A DNA stretch of 64,000 nt from Mesonia oceanica (GCF_902499555.1 NZ_CABVMM010000005.1:124001-188000), one strand, 5' to 3'. Positions 34,473-42,668 are shown, counted from the first letter of the stretch. Program-made: numbers and translations. Notes: a model not told the origin generated them from the letters alone.

Positions 34473-36149
34473 TTATTTTATAGTTACCCACAAGTTTTCC
34501 TCAACTTGTACGATTTTATATTTTAGAGTTATTGTAAGATAATCTATTTCCATTTTATAATACCCATATAAAAACTCCTTATCAAAAGGATTGTGGCTAA
34601 AGAATATATCTTTTTTTATTTTTAATTCATTATCGATGAATTTTTTATTAACCTTAAATATTTCATCTTTATTTCCATTTACTTTATTAAAAAGTTCTTC
34701 CCAAGCAATATCATCTAGTTCAAAATATGTATGGTTATTACCTGCTCTGATATTGTATGATCTAGATGAGTTTTTAACATATTTGCCTAGCATTACTTTT
34801 TTAGCATTTGGGTTTTTAGTAGCTTGTTTTGCTATAGTTCTTATTTCTACAAGAGATAGCTTGCCTATACTCTCATCTAATAATCTAGTTACTTTTTCCT
34901 TGATCCATTTTACAAATTCTCCATCTTTAATCGCCTCAATTAAATCTTCAAACTCTTTTTTGAGAAATTTGTAAATATCGTCTATAGAGGTCATCACTTT
35001 TTTTCCCACTTGTTTGGCCAGCTTTATACCTGCTTGTGTTGCTTTTGCTGTTGCTCTGGATATTTTATTGGCAAAGGAAACGGCCAATGAAGTGCCCCCG
35101 GTAAAAAAGGCGATCACAGCATCCAGTATTAGCTCAAAACCAATTGCGCCAATCATATATGCCCAAAAGTATTGTGATTTTTTTCTTACCTGTACCGTTA
35201 AATCCCTAACAAGGTTTACAAAATCTCTTGGTAAGTTTATAAAGGTTTTTATTAAACCGGTAAAGAGACTTGAAGCATTTTCTGTGATGATATCTACAAC
35301 ATCTTCAATAAATTCAAATTGTTTTTCTCTTTCATCAATAGCTTCTCTTGAAGACGTCTTTTCTACTTCCCAAAACGGAATATTGTCTATCACAAAGCCT
35401 AATAACAGAATAACCATTTGTAGTAATGAAATTAACCCATTGATTAGCCCACACAAAAATGCATTGAGCAAGGCTACATTTTCATTGATTTTTTCTTTTA
35501 CAACATCATTGATAAAGTTTTTGATTTGATTGACAACCGATTTTATTTTTTCGAATATTCTTTTAATACTATCGGGTAGTTTTTCTTGATAGTAGGCCCT
35601 TAAACCCAATACAACCAAATCATCAATTGGGTTAGCTGGCGTAAGAACTGCCGTAAGTGTTTGTGCGTTAAAAAGAACAGAGTCAAAACTATTGACAAAA
35701 TTTAAAATATTATTAATGCCTGTATTTTGAGCAACTTTGGTTTCTTTATTTGAAAAGTCTTGTTTTACAACTTCAAAAGGTACGGGAATTATAGGTTTGT
35801 AAACTTCTATTTCCTGATTATAGTTTTTACGCTTAAATTCATAGTTTTCTTCAGTGAATTTCCACTTTTCAATAACTTCAGAACCTGAATATATCCATTC
35901 TGCTAGTTTGTTGTTTAAACTAAAAATTTCTTGAAAAAGATTATCGTCTGTAAGAACATTGGACAGTTCTAGATTAAAAGCATCTAATAATACGTTTTTG
36001 TCTATTTGAGTATCCTTACCTCTACTGTGATATGCTATATCTTCAGCTAATTCTTTTAAATTTTGTGCAAGATTTGTATTATCGTTTACAGAAACCTTTT
36101 GGCTTTTTTGAACTAATTTTTTAGCCAATAGTTTCCATTCGGCTCCCAT
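34473..36149 (-). CDS. Polymorphic toxin, main body with C-terminal toxin domain (558 aa)
   Basis: A large protein with a modular look. Residues 1-220 are helical and hydrophilic. Hydrophobic stretches at 225-260 and 327-360 could insert in membrane. A Lys-rich helical pre-toxin part (360-440) follows. The C-terminal 115 residues form a compact domain (VMLGKYVKN, HTYFELDDIAWEELF, FKVNKKFIDNELKIKKDIFF, GYYKMEIDYL). This pattern resembles the tRNase-type CdiA C-terminal toxins that have LGxY, YF, W and N-x-x-F/L motifs in the same order. The frame upstream of this ATG stays open to 36350 and continues in another frame, so the true gene starts at 36442. Activity and export route are unproven. 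Confidence 0.65.
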   Translation of the reverse strand: MGAEWKLLAKKLVQKSQKVSVNDNTNLAQNLKELAEDIAYHSRGKDTQIDKNVLLDAFNLELSNVLTDDNLFQEIFSLNNKLAEWIYSGSEVIEKWKFTEENYEFKRKNYNQEIEVYKPIIPVPFEVVKQDFSNKETKVAQNTGINNILNFVNSFDSVLFNAQTLTAVLTPANPIDDLVVLGLRAYYQEKLPDSIKRIFEKIKSVVNQIKNFINDVVKEKINENVALLNAFLCGLINGLISLLQMVILLLGFVIDNIPFWEVEKTSSREAIDEREKQFEFIEDVVDIITENASSLFTGLIKTFINLPRDFVNLVRDLTVQVRKKSQYFWAYMIGAIGFELILDAVIAFFTGGTSLAVSFANKISRATAKATQAGIKLAKQVGKKVMTSIDDIYKFLKKEFEDLIEAIKDGEFVKWIKEKVTRLLDESIGKLSLVEIRTIAKQATKNPNAKKVMLGKYVKNSSRSYNIRAGNNHTYFELDDIAWEELFNKVNGNKDEIFKVNKKFIDNELKIKKDIFFSHNPFDKEFLYGYYKMEIDYLTITLKYKIVQVEENLWVTIK

Positions 36150-36442
36150 CTTAACTCTGCAAGTCGTACCAAAAAAGTTAGATTTTGAAATGTCTTCCTT
36201 TTCTATAAAAATGAAAATGTGCCTTGATGTTGGTTTATATTTTGATGATTTATAGTTATTGAAAACATCAACACCACTATCACATGGTATGATTTTGTAA
36301 GTGTATTTATCATCTTTATCCGTTTCATCATTTGGATATGATATGTAGTACCTTCCGGGTCTAGATATACATTATAAAAAAGGCTTTCCTTTCCGCAAGG
36401 GCTTTCAAAATTCCGTTCCCTTATAAATTTTCTTTGTCCCAT
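36150..36442 (-). pseudogene. Frameshifted N-terminal part of the toxin gene
   Basis: The frame from the ATG at 36442 begins MGQRKFIRERNFESPCGKES and runs in good sense to YNVYLDPEG near 36352, then turns to nonsense and stops at 36203. From about 36350 the toxin frame itself carries sense (YYISYPNDETDKDDKYTYK, then DVFNNYKSSKYKPTSRHIFI) with no stop into the 34473-36149 ORF. A single base lost or two gained at the GAAGGTACTAC site would explain both. Either the gene is inactivated or truncated to a restart at 36149, or this is a sequencing error. Confidence 0.7.
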
Positions 36443-36519
36443 TTATCAAGGTTATTTTAGCTAACGACTAAGTGTAATAAATTTTATTGTAAGGGAAATG
36501 TTTTAAAGAATGAAAAAAC

Positions 36520-36618
36520 TATATGAGTCATACTGAATTTATTTTCAGCTTCTCATAAGTTTTTAAATTTAAAACTGTTAGATATGATCCTTAATCAAGT
36601 TCAGGCTGACGATTTGAA
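36520..36618. repeat. Degenerate interspersed repeat
   Basis: GAGTCATACTGAATTTATTT and then GATCCTTAATCAAGTTCAGG are worn versions of the CCTGAACTTGATTCAGG-type repeat seen at 1873 and 5333. It marks the end of the toxin island before the next operon. Confidence 0.4.
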
Positions 36619-36640
36619 AAATAATTACAAAGTATCTTTT

Positions 36641-37066
36641 TTAACTAGGAAGACTGTTTGTTGAAGGATTGATTAAAAAATAATTTACCCAAAATATTGT
36701 ACTTATATACGTCCACAAAATTATGAATAGAATATGGATAAAAGTTTCAAATGTTTTTCCCTTCCATAATTCATTAGAGTATCCAAAAAATTGAATAAAT
36801 AAACGTAAACTCCAAAAAACAGCTAATCCTAAACTTATGGTTTTTCCAAGTTCTGTAGTGATTAATTCATTTGCAGAAGTAAGACAGAGCAGTCCCATTA
36901 AAAATACAATTAATGCAACAAAAAATGTATGAATGGTCATCATCTGTCTATTGATTAAGCTTAAAGATTTCAGCTCATTTTTCCAATTAAAGTACTTGGG
37001 GAAGAATAAATGAATTAACGACAATACAATAAATAAAAATCCTGTTATTTTTAAATGAATTAGCAT
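36641..37066 (-). CDS. Four-helix membrane protein (141 aa), unknown
   Basis: A hydrophobic protein with four likely membrane helices: about 5-23 (KITGFLFIVLSLIHLFF), 44-63, 75-95 and 106-130. No catalytic motif is visible. It begins five bases after the methyltransferase stop and is the last gene of a four-gene minus-strand operon (DoxX-like, DUF2071, methyltransferase, this one). The function is unknown. Confidence 0.75.
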   Translation of the reverse strand: MLIHLKITGFLFIVLSLIHLFFPKYFNWKNELKSLSLINRQMMTIHTFFVALIVFLMGLLCLTSANELITTELGKTISLGLAVFWSLRLFIQFFGYSNELWKGKTFETFIHILFIILWTYISTIFWVNYFLINPSTNSLPS

Positions 37067-37071
37067 GATAA

Positions 37072-37827
37072 CTATTTTTTAGAGCATTCAAAAATTGACA
37101 TAAATGGAGTGAATTTTCTTTCTTTAAAAGAAATAAACCCTGCTTCATCGAAAGCTTTTTTCCAAGTTTTCCTTGAGAAAAAATGAGTAAAACCTATTGA
37201 AAATGCTAAAAAGTTCGGTAAATCTCTCAAATGTTCTACAGTTATAATTTTGCCGCTTGGTTTACAGATTCTCTTACATTCTTTTAAAAATGCTATTCTT
37301 TCTTTTTCTTGTCTAATTTCGTGAACTGAAGAAAGTAAAAAAACAATATCCGTAGATTCACTTTCTAAGGGGATTTTATAAGAATTGATTTCTTGTGTAT
37401 TAGGATAAACAAGACTTACTTTTCTTGCTCTAACTATTGCAGGTTCTGTATGTCTTTTTTTATCGTAAAAATCAAAAACCTGTAAATCAGAGTTTGGAAA
37501 CTTACCTTCCAGGATAAAACTTGTTTCATCAAAACCTGCATTGATATTTACAATTTGCTGAGGTTTTGTTTCAATTAAATTAAGTTGTTTTAGCCAATTG
37601 AAATGATAGTACCCTGAAAAATCATATGCGTAAGCTGAAACAATTAGCGGCATAAGCAATCCATAAATGAAAGCAATACTAATTATCCAAAACCAAACGG
37701 GTGATAATTTAAAGAGGGACAAAACAACAAGTATAACAATCCACACTAAAATACCTATAATGTAAAAGTGCCTGTTGAAGCTCAGAATATTTAAAACACC
37801 TTGAAAATTTCTTCGTTTTACTTCCAT
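37072..37827 (-). CDS. Membrane-anchored class I SAM methyltransferase
   Basis: A 251-residue protein. Two hydrophobic helices in the first 75 residues (HFYIIGILVWIVILVVLSLF; VWFWIISIAFIYGLLMPLIV) are followed by a Rossmann methyltransferase domain with IVNINAGFDETSFIL (SAM motif I, atypical) and later IVFLLSSVHEIRQE and KPSGKIITVEHLRDLPNF. I start at the ATG at 37827 (MEVKRRNFQG), preceded by AGGTTAG and overlapping the DUF2071 stop by ten bases; a longer start at 37851 would overlap more. The substrate is unknown. Confidence 0.75.
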   Translation of the reverse strand: MEVKRRNFQGVLNILSFNRHFYIIGILVWIVILVVLSLFKLSPVWFWIISIAFIYGLLMPLIVSAYAYDFSGYYHFNWLKQLNLIETKPQQIVNINAGFDETSFILEGKFPNSDLQVFDFYDKKRHTEPAIVRARKVSLVYPNTQEINSYKIPLESESTDIVFLLSSVHEIRQEKERIAFLKECKRICKPSGKIITVEHLRDLPNFLAFSIGFTHFFSRKTWKKAFDEAGFISFKERKFTPFMSIFECSKK

Positions 37828-38552
37828 TTTTCTAACCTGCCTTTTTCCCATTGATAAGGGACATTTTTAATTTCAAAAGCATTGGCTAACACCACACCAT
37901 TGAGTTTTAATGAGTCTAGAAAACTAAAATGATATTTAAAAATGCCTAAAGGTTTAGGCTTCCAGTTTTTTCTAACTCCTAATATTATTAAAACACTATT
38001 TTCATTTTTATTGTAAGTAAAAGTATGAGGTAATGGTCCTGCAAATTTTCTAGCATCTTTCCAATCATTAAAAGGTGAATCTTCTGGTAATTCGATATCC
38101 TCGTCTGTGTTATTAATAACTAATTTAAAATCAGATTTTTTAGACTCGATGGTTCTTGATTTATTATTATTTGTTAGAGAAATATCTGTTGTGGTATAAT
38201 TGTAATGAGTAAAAATATTACCGAAGAATTCCATTTTCTTTTTATTGGTTTCCGATTTAATAATGTATAATCCTCTTAGTCGTTTTCCTTCTTTGTTTTT
38301 ATACTTTACAAATATTCTATATCCGATTAAAAAGAAATTATTCCCCATGAATTCAGGAAATCCTTTTGGACGTAAATTTTTTGTTTGAACCATTGCAACT
38401 GCAATAAAAGCCCATTTATTCTGAAAGGTGTCTAGTTCAAGACATTCAGGGATCATTTGTTGAAGTTGCTCTTTTGGAACCGCGAAGGTTAAAACTACTG
38501 AACTTTCAAAAAATGCGTCAACCGCGAATGGATGGTTTTTTAAAAACTTCAT
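37818..38552 (-). CDS. DUF2071 family protein
   Basis: A 244-residue protein of the DUF2071/YqjF group, which has an acetoacetate-decarboxylase-like beta-barrel fold. The N-terminus has SVVLTFAVPKEQLQQMIPEC (about 18-37), then WAFIAVAMVQTKNLRPKGFP (about 47-66), and the C-terminal strands GIFKYHFSFLDSLKLNGVVL. It has no signal peptide. The enzymatic role is unknown. Its start overlaps the DoxX-like stop by four bases (ATGA), so it belongs to that operon. Confidence 0.75.
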   Translation of the reverse strand: MKFLKNHPFAVDAFFESSVVLTFAVPKEQLQQMIPECLELDTFQNKWAFIAVAMVQTKNLRPKGFPEFMGNNFFLIGYRIFVKYKNKEGKRLRGLYIIKSETNKKKMEFFGNIFTHYNYTTTDISLTNNNKSRTIESKKSDFKLVINNTDEDIELPEDSPFNDWKDARKFAGPLPHTFTYNKNENSVLIILGVRKNWKPKPLGIFKYHFSFLDSLKLNGVVLANAFEIKNVPYQWEKGRLEKWK

Positions 38553-38872
38553 TTGGATGATTTTTTTATTTTTTCATTCAGTAAAAATTCATTGTAGTAA
38601 ACCAGTACAATAAAAATAAATGCATATAGAGAATTGAATTTACCCCATAATAGTAAATCAGGAACAAGAATAAATTCTAAGGTATTCATGGTTGCTATAA
38701 CTACTATTTGTATAATAGCATTTAGTCTTGATTTGAATTGAGTTAATACCCAGATTGCCATTATAATTTCAGAAACACCAATTAATATGGTTAATGTCCT
38801 TGAGTAATCTTTTCCTAGAATTTCGGAAACAATTTCGGTATGTCGAGGTACAAAATTTAATACTTTACACAC
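38549..38872 (-). CDS. DoxX-like membrane protein (start uncertain)
   Basis: At least 107 residues from a GTG at 38872, with three membrane helices visible (ILIGVSEIIMAIWVLTQF, IIQIVVIATMNTLEFILV, LYAFIFIVLVYYNEFLL). The frame continues upstream in good DoxX-like sense (KILHYILTIFIALVWLVNGL, a first membrane helix) until a TAA at 38957-38959, but contains no ATG, GTG or TTG. The likely true start is the ATT at 38935, just before KILHY, giving four helices and 128 residues. Small DoxX-like proteins of this group are often found beside DUF2071 genes. Function is unclear. Confidence 0.75.
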   Translation of the reverse strand: MCKVLNFVPRHTEIVSEILGKDYSRTLTILIGVSEIIMAIWVLTQFKSRLNAIIQIVVIATMNTLEFILVPDLLLWGKFNSLYAFIFIVLVYYNEFLLNEKIKKSSK

Positions 38873-38977
38873 TAAACCATTGACAAGCCATACTAGTGCT
38901 ATGAAAATAGTTAATATATAATGAAGGATTTTAATTTTGCTTCTTTTTATTTCAGCTTAAAGATAAAAAAAGAAAAT

Positions 38978-39523
38978 TTACAAAGCATCTTTCCCTTCAT
39001 CTGAATGGATAAAAGCATCTTTTTTAACTAGGGAAACAGCTTTTTGTAGGATAAGGTTATTAGGGTAGGTGATGAGTTCGCCTTCAGAAGTTCTTAGATG
39101 AATTTGGAAGGCTTTAATGTCTTCAATAATGGCAATAACGGGAAAATCTTTGTCATGAATCTTGATTTCGTCGCCAATTTTATAGGGAAAAGAGAAAAAC
39201 ATAATCACACCGGAAGTGATATTACTAAGAATTGACCAAACAGCAAAAAGACCAACTCCGATCACGGCAAATACCGAAGAAAAAACTAAAGTCACATCCC
39301 TTACTTGAACGCCCCAAACTAATAATAATGTAAAAATGGCTAGAAAGAATACTAAGAAATTAATGTACCTCACCATTAATTGTACGCGTGCCAGATTGAT
39401 ATTAGATTTTTTTCCCACCCGGTTAGCTGCAGTGGTTAATATAAACCGGAATACAATAAGAAAAATAAGCGCTGCTAGCGTATAGATAAATTCATTTTGA
39501 AACTTAGCGAAAAGCTCTGGCAT
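38978..39523 (-). CDS. MscS-type mechanosensitive ion channel domain protein
   Basis: A short (181 aa) MscS-fold protein. Three membrane helices lie at about 12-30, 50-70 and 78-105, the last being the pore helix (FSSVFAVIGVGLFAVWSILSN). It is followed by the beta domain with the characteristic FSFPYKIGDEIKIHDKDF (about 113-130) and VIAIIEDIKAFQIHLRTSEG. It lacks the full C-terminal cage of E. coli MscS, ending soon after the beta domain (about 181 against 286 residues). It probably relieves osmotic pressure in the inner membrane. Confidence 0.88.
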   Translation of the reverse strand: MPELFAKFQNEFIYTLAALIFLIVFRFILTTAANRVGKKSNINLARVQLMVRYINFLVFFLAIFTLLLVWGVQVRDVTLVFSSVFAVIGVGLFAVWSILSNITSGVIMFFSFPYKIGDEIKIHDKDFPVIAIIEDIKAFQIHLRTSEGELITYPNNLILQKAVSLVKKDAFIHSDEGKDAL

Positions 39524-39569
39524 ATATTCGTTTTTAATACAAATATAGAAGATTGGTAAATGTGGTGTA

Positions 39570-40151
39570 TTAAAATTTCAATAATTCGTCGTACAGTAAA
39601 TGTACGGGCATTCCCATCACGGTAAAATAAGAACCTTCAATTTTTTGCACACCAATTTGTCCAATCCATTCCTGTATTCCGTAGGCACCGGCTTTATCAA
39701 AAGGTTGATGATTTTTAATGTAGTAATCTATTTCTTCAGAAGAAAGTTCTTTAAAGTAAACAGTGGTTTTATCGTAGAAAGTTGTTGTTTTTTCAGTAGA
39801 TTTTAAGCAAACTGAAGAAATCACTTCGTGAGTTCTTCCCGATAAGTTTTGAAGCATGGCTGTGGCTTCAGCTTTATCTTTTGGTTTTCCTAAAGCTTGA
39901 TTATCGATACAAACAATGGTATCACCCGTGATTAAAATTTCATGATCAGCTAAATCATTTTCAAAAGCTTTGGCTTTTAATTCAGCTAGAAAAAGAGCGA
40001 TCTCGCTTCCTTTTAAATCATTGGGATAAATTTCTTCAACCGGTTTTAATCGGATTTCAAATGCTAAATTCAGGTCTTTTAAAAACTGTTGCCTTCTCGG
40101 AGACGCTGAGGCTAAGACTATTTTTTTAGAAGCGAGTTTTTCCTTCAACAT
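39570..40151 (-). CDS. maf: Maf-family nucleotide pyrophosphatase
   Basis: A 193-residue cytoplasmic house-cleaning enzyme that hydrolyses non-canonical or modified nucleoside triphosphates to monophosphates. The N-terminus KKIVLASASPRRQQFLKDL (about 9-27) is the family signature, followed by ITGDTIVCID (about 72-81, catalytic Asp), LGKPKDKAEATAMLQNLSGR (about 86-105) and the C-terminal DKAGAYGIQEW and GSYFTVMGMP. It starts seven bases after the prenyltransferase stop. Confidence 0.93.
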   Translation of the reverse strand: MLKEKLASKKIVLASASPRRQQFLKDLNLAFEIRLKPVEEIYPNDLKGSEIALFLAELKAKAFENDLADHEILITGDTIVCIDNQALGKPKDKAEATAMLQNLSGRTHEVISSVCLKSTEKTTTFYDKTTVYFKELSSEEIDYYIKNHQPFDKAGAYGIQEWIGQIGVQKIEGSYFTVMGMPVHLLYDELLKF

Positions 40152-40158
40152 AATTCAG

Positions 40159-41070
40159 TTATAAAAGAACAAATTGATACAATCCAATCGAAATAAGTCC
40201 GAAAACCATAATTAATTTCAACAGCAAACTTAAAGTTGCATAATCTTTAGTTGATTTGGCAGACAGGATCTTCACCATAAAATAGAGTAGTGGAGCTAAA
40301 ATTAAAAATAAAGCATACATCAAGGAATAGCTATGGTGATACAAGTATTGATATAAATAATAAAGAACAGCCATTAAAGGCAATAGACAACTAAAGAAAA
40401 TAAGCTTGTTAGTTCGATCTTGACCAATGGCAATGGGTAACGTTTTAATGCCGGCTTTATGATCGCCATTAATGTCTTGCTGATCTTTTACCATTTCCCT
40501 TATCCAATTGATGAGGAAAGCAAAAATGGCATAATCGATTAATATGGAAAAAATGGTTTGTTGGGAAGCTTTGTTTTCTGGGGTGATGGCCGGAAATAAA
40601 TCGAATAAACCAACAATAAGAATAGTCATTGCCACTAAAAAACTAATCAAAATGTTTCCTAAGACTAAATAACTTTTTAAAGACTTGGCGTAAAGGTAAA
40701 GTAATGCTGAAGTAAAAATAAAAATGGCGGTAAATGATGGTTTTTGAATCATATTTGAGAGGTAAAAACCTATGATAACCCCAAGGATATTTAACGCAAA
40801 AAATAGATTATAAGCTGCTTTCTCTGAAATTTTCTTACCTATGAGAACTTTGTTGGGTTTGTTAATTAGATCGGCTTCTACATCAAAAATATCATTGATA
40901 ACGTTTCCGGCAGCCGCTAGGCAAACTGTAGCTAAGACCAATAAAGCAAATCCGAAATCGTTTAAAGTGATGGCAATCCCAAAAGGTTCAAATAAAAAGT
41001 ATTTGATGAGTACTTGCGTAAAAATAATCATTAACAAGTTGGGAAAACGTATAAGTTGGAGGTATTTCAA
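40159..41070 (-). CDS. UbiA-family prenyltransferase (GGGP synthase-like)
   Basis: A 303-residue integral membrane prenyltransferase with about eight helices. The first Asp-rich motif is NVINDIFDVEADLINKP (about 59-75) and the second DQQDINGDHKAGIKTLPIAI (about 195-214). In Flavobacteriia the gene at this position, next to maf and a KdsC-like HAD gene, is usually called geranylgeranylglycerol-phosphate geranylgeranyltransferase; menaquinone-type transferases are an alternative. The substrate cannot be fixed from the sequence. Confidence 0.88.
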   Translation of the reverse strand: MKYLQLIRFPNLLMIIFTQVLIKYFLFEPFGIAITLNDFGFALLVLATVCLAAAGNVINDIFDVEADLINKPNKVLIGKKISEKAAYNLFFALNILGVIIGFYLSNMIQKPSFTAIFIFTSALLYLYAKSLKSYLVLGNILISFLVAMTILIVGLFDLFPAITPENKASQQTIFSILIDYAIFAFLINWIREMVKDQQDINGDHKAGIKTLPIAIGQDRTNKLIFFSCLLPLMAVLYYLYQYLYHHSYSLMYALFLILAPLLYFMVKILSAKSTKDYATLSLLLKLIMVFGLISIGLYQFVLL

Positions 41071-41150
41071 TTTTCTTCTTTTTAATTAATATTATTCAGA
41101 TGGCAGTGTGCAGTTTTTCTAGTTCCTAAAACCCATTACCTAAAACCTAA

Positions 41151-41675
41151 TTATTCGTTGCTCATCACTTCATTTTCCCATTTCCCTTGTACTTTCATGA
41201 CTTGCTCAATTAAATCACGAACACAACCTTCGCCTCCGTTTTTATGAGAAATATAGTTAGAAATAGCTTTTACTTCAGAAACAGCATCTTGTGGACAGCT
41301 AGGCAAACCAATCATTTTCATCGGAAAAATATCAGGAATATCATCACCCATATACGCTACATTTTTAGCATCAATTTCGTAGATATCAAAAAATTCATCT
41401 AAACATTCTACTTTATCTTCCACGCCCAAATGAATATCTGTAATTCCTAATCCACGTAAACGCTTGCGAACGCCTTCATTTTTTCCGCCAGAAATAATAC
41501 AGACCGTGTAACCGTTTTTAATTGCTTTTTTCATGGCATAACCGTCTTTTACGTTCATGGAGCGTAACAATTCGCCTTCTGAAGAAACCAATACAGAACC
41601 GTTGGTTAAAACGCCGTCTACATCAAAAACAAACGTGGTAATATCGTTGAGAATTTCTTTATAATTTCTATCCAT
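41151..41675 (-). CDS. KdsC-like HAD phosphatase
   Basis: A 174-residue class C0/HAD-III phosphatase. The nucleophile motif is TFVFDVDGVLTNGSV (about 12-26), motif II is in CIISGGKNEGVRKR (about 55-68), and motif III/IV is in VAYMGDDIPDIFPM (about 106-119). This is the layout of KdsC, which removes phosphate from Kdo-8-phosphate; with kdsB elsewhere in the window, a role in Kdo synthesis is likely. It overlaps the DUF2520 gene by eight bases. Confidence 0.88.
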   Translation of the reverse strand: MDRNYKEILNDITTFVFDVDGVLTNGSVLVSSEGELLRSMNVKDGYAMKKAIKNGYTVCIISGGKNEGVRKRLRGLGITDIHLGVEDKVECLDEFFDIYEIDAKNVAYMGDDIPDIFPMKMIGLPSCPQDAVSEVKAISNYISHKNGGEGCVRDLIEQVMKVQGKWENEVMSNE

Positions 41676-42417
41676 TTTTATTTTTTATTGATTGGGTGAG
41701 CAATTTATAAATTTCCTTATAATCGGCATTGTTTAATTGTGCTAAATGCTGTTTTATGGTAGCTTGGTCATTTCTTTTGGCAGGCCCCGTTTGTACTTCT
41801 TTTGGAGAATTTTGAGTTGCTTTTTGTGCGGTTTCTTTAATTAAAGCACTTAATACTTCAAAAGGAACTTGATGTTGTGCACATAAATCTTCTGCAATGG
41901 CAAACATATGATTACTAAAGTTATTAGCGAAAACAGCTGCAAGGTGTAATTTTTGACGTTGTTCAGAAGAAATTGAAAATACTTTCTCTGAAACAGATTT
42001 CGCCAACTTTTCCAATAAGCTAAAATCTTTCTCTTCGGAAGTTTCTAAACAAAACGGAATTTCTTGAAAGTTCACTTCCTTCTGTTTAGAAAAGGTTTGT
42101 AATGGATAAAAAACGGCATTTCTCTTTGCAGAAGTAGAAAGTGGAACACTTCCTGAGGTATGTGCGATAATTCCTTCTTTGTGAGCTAGTCGTGAAATTA
42201 TTTCTTTAATGGCATCATCTTTCACACAAACTAAATAAATAGCAGCATCTTTTAAGTCGGCTAAATGAGTGGTGATTGCGGTTTCCGATTTGAAATCTTC
42301 TAAAGCAGTTTCACTTCGGTTATACACTTGGACCACTTCAATATTTTCAGTGGCTTGAAAAGCTTTGAAAAGATGACCGGCCACATTCCCGGCACCAAGA
42401 ATTACAATTTTTATCAT
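41668..42417 (-). CDS. Rossmann-like / DUF2520 domain protein
   Basis: A 249-residue NAD(P)-binding protein of the F420-oxidoreductase-like/DUF2520 group. The N-terminal Rossmann motif is VILGAGNVAGHLFKAFQ (about 4-20), then HTSGSVPLSTSA (about 89-100). The C-terminal helical DUF2520 domain starts near KLHLAAVFANNFSNHMFA (about 155-172). The function is unknown; proteins of this group resemble ketopantoate- or pyrroline-carboxylate-reductase folds. It is the first gene of the operon with the KdsC-like gene. Confidence 0.87.
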   Translation of the reverse strand: MIKIVILGAGNVAGHLFKAFQATENIEVVQVYNRSETALEDFKSETAITTHLADLKDAAIYLVCVKDDAIKEIISRLAHKEGIIAHTSGSVPLSTSAKRNAVFYPLQTFSKQKEVNFQEIPFCLETSEEKDFSLLEKLAKSVSEKVFSISSEQRQKLHLAAVFANNFSNHMFAIAEDLCAQHQVPFEVLSALIKETAQKATQNSPKEVQTGPAKRNDQATIKQHLAQLNNADYKEIYKLLTQSIKNKNG

Positions 42418-42489
42418 TCGGCTAAAATATTAAAATCATGAAGAACCATTTTCTATAGCTATAAAAAAGCTTTGACGTTAGAATTTGTT

Positions 42490-42540
42490 AGCTTGAGCGG
42501 AGTCGAAAGGTATTAAAATATCTCTACTCCGCTGGGTATG
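42490..42540. repeat. Hairpin-forming intergenic repeat (GAGCGGAGT type)
   Basis: AGCGGAGT at 42496-42503 and its reverse complement ACTCCGCT at 42526-42533 form an 8-bp inverted repeat around 22 bases. This resembles a common dispersed repeat of Flavobacteriaceae (TTGAGCGGAGTCGAAAGG). It is non-coding. Confidence 0.45.
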
Positions 42541-42634
42541 ACCTACAATTTTGTAAAGAACTTCATTTACTTAAGCATATCAAAAATATAGATACTTATA
42601 AAATTAACATTTAATTGAGATTTTGAGCGAAATA

Positions 42635-42668
42635 TTGAAGGCTAATCGGTTTAAATTGGGTAAATTTG
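42635..42668 (+). promoter_or_regulatory. Promoter for ccsBA (-33 TTG and -7 TAAATTTG)
   Basis: TAAATTTG at 42661-42668 fits TAnnTTTG, with a TTG at 42635-42637 at a 23-base spacer, within the flavobacterial range. The ATG is at 42691. Confidence 0.55.

Noticed and set aside
35014..35529. 171-codon plus-strand ORF opposite the toxin gene
   Set aside because: Ser/Ile-rich antisense shadow of a strongly coding minus-strand gene, with no recognisable features.
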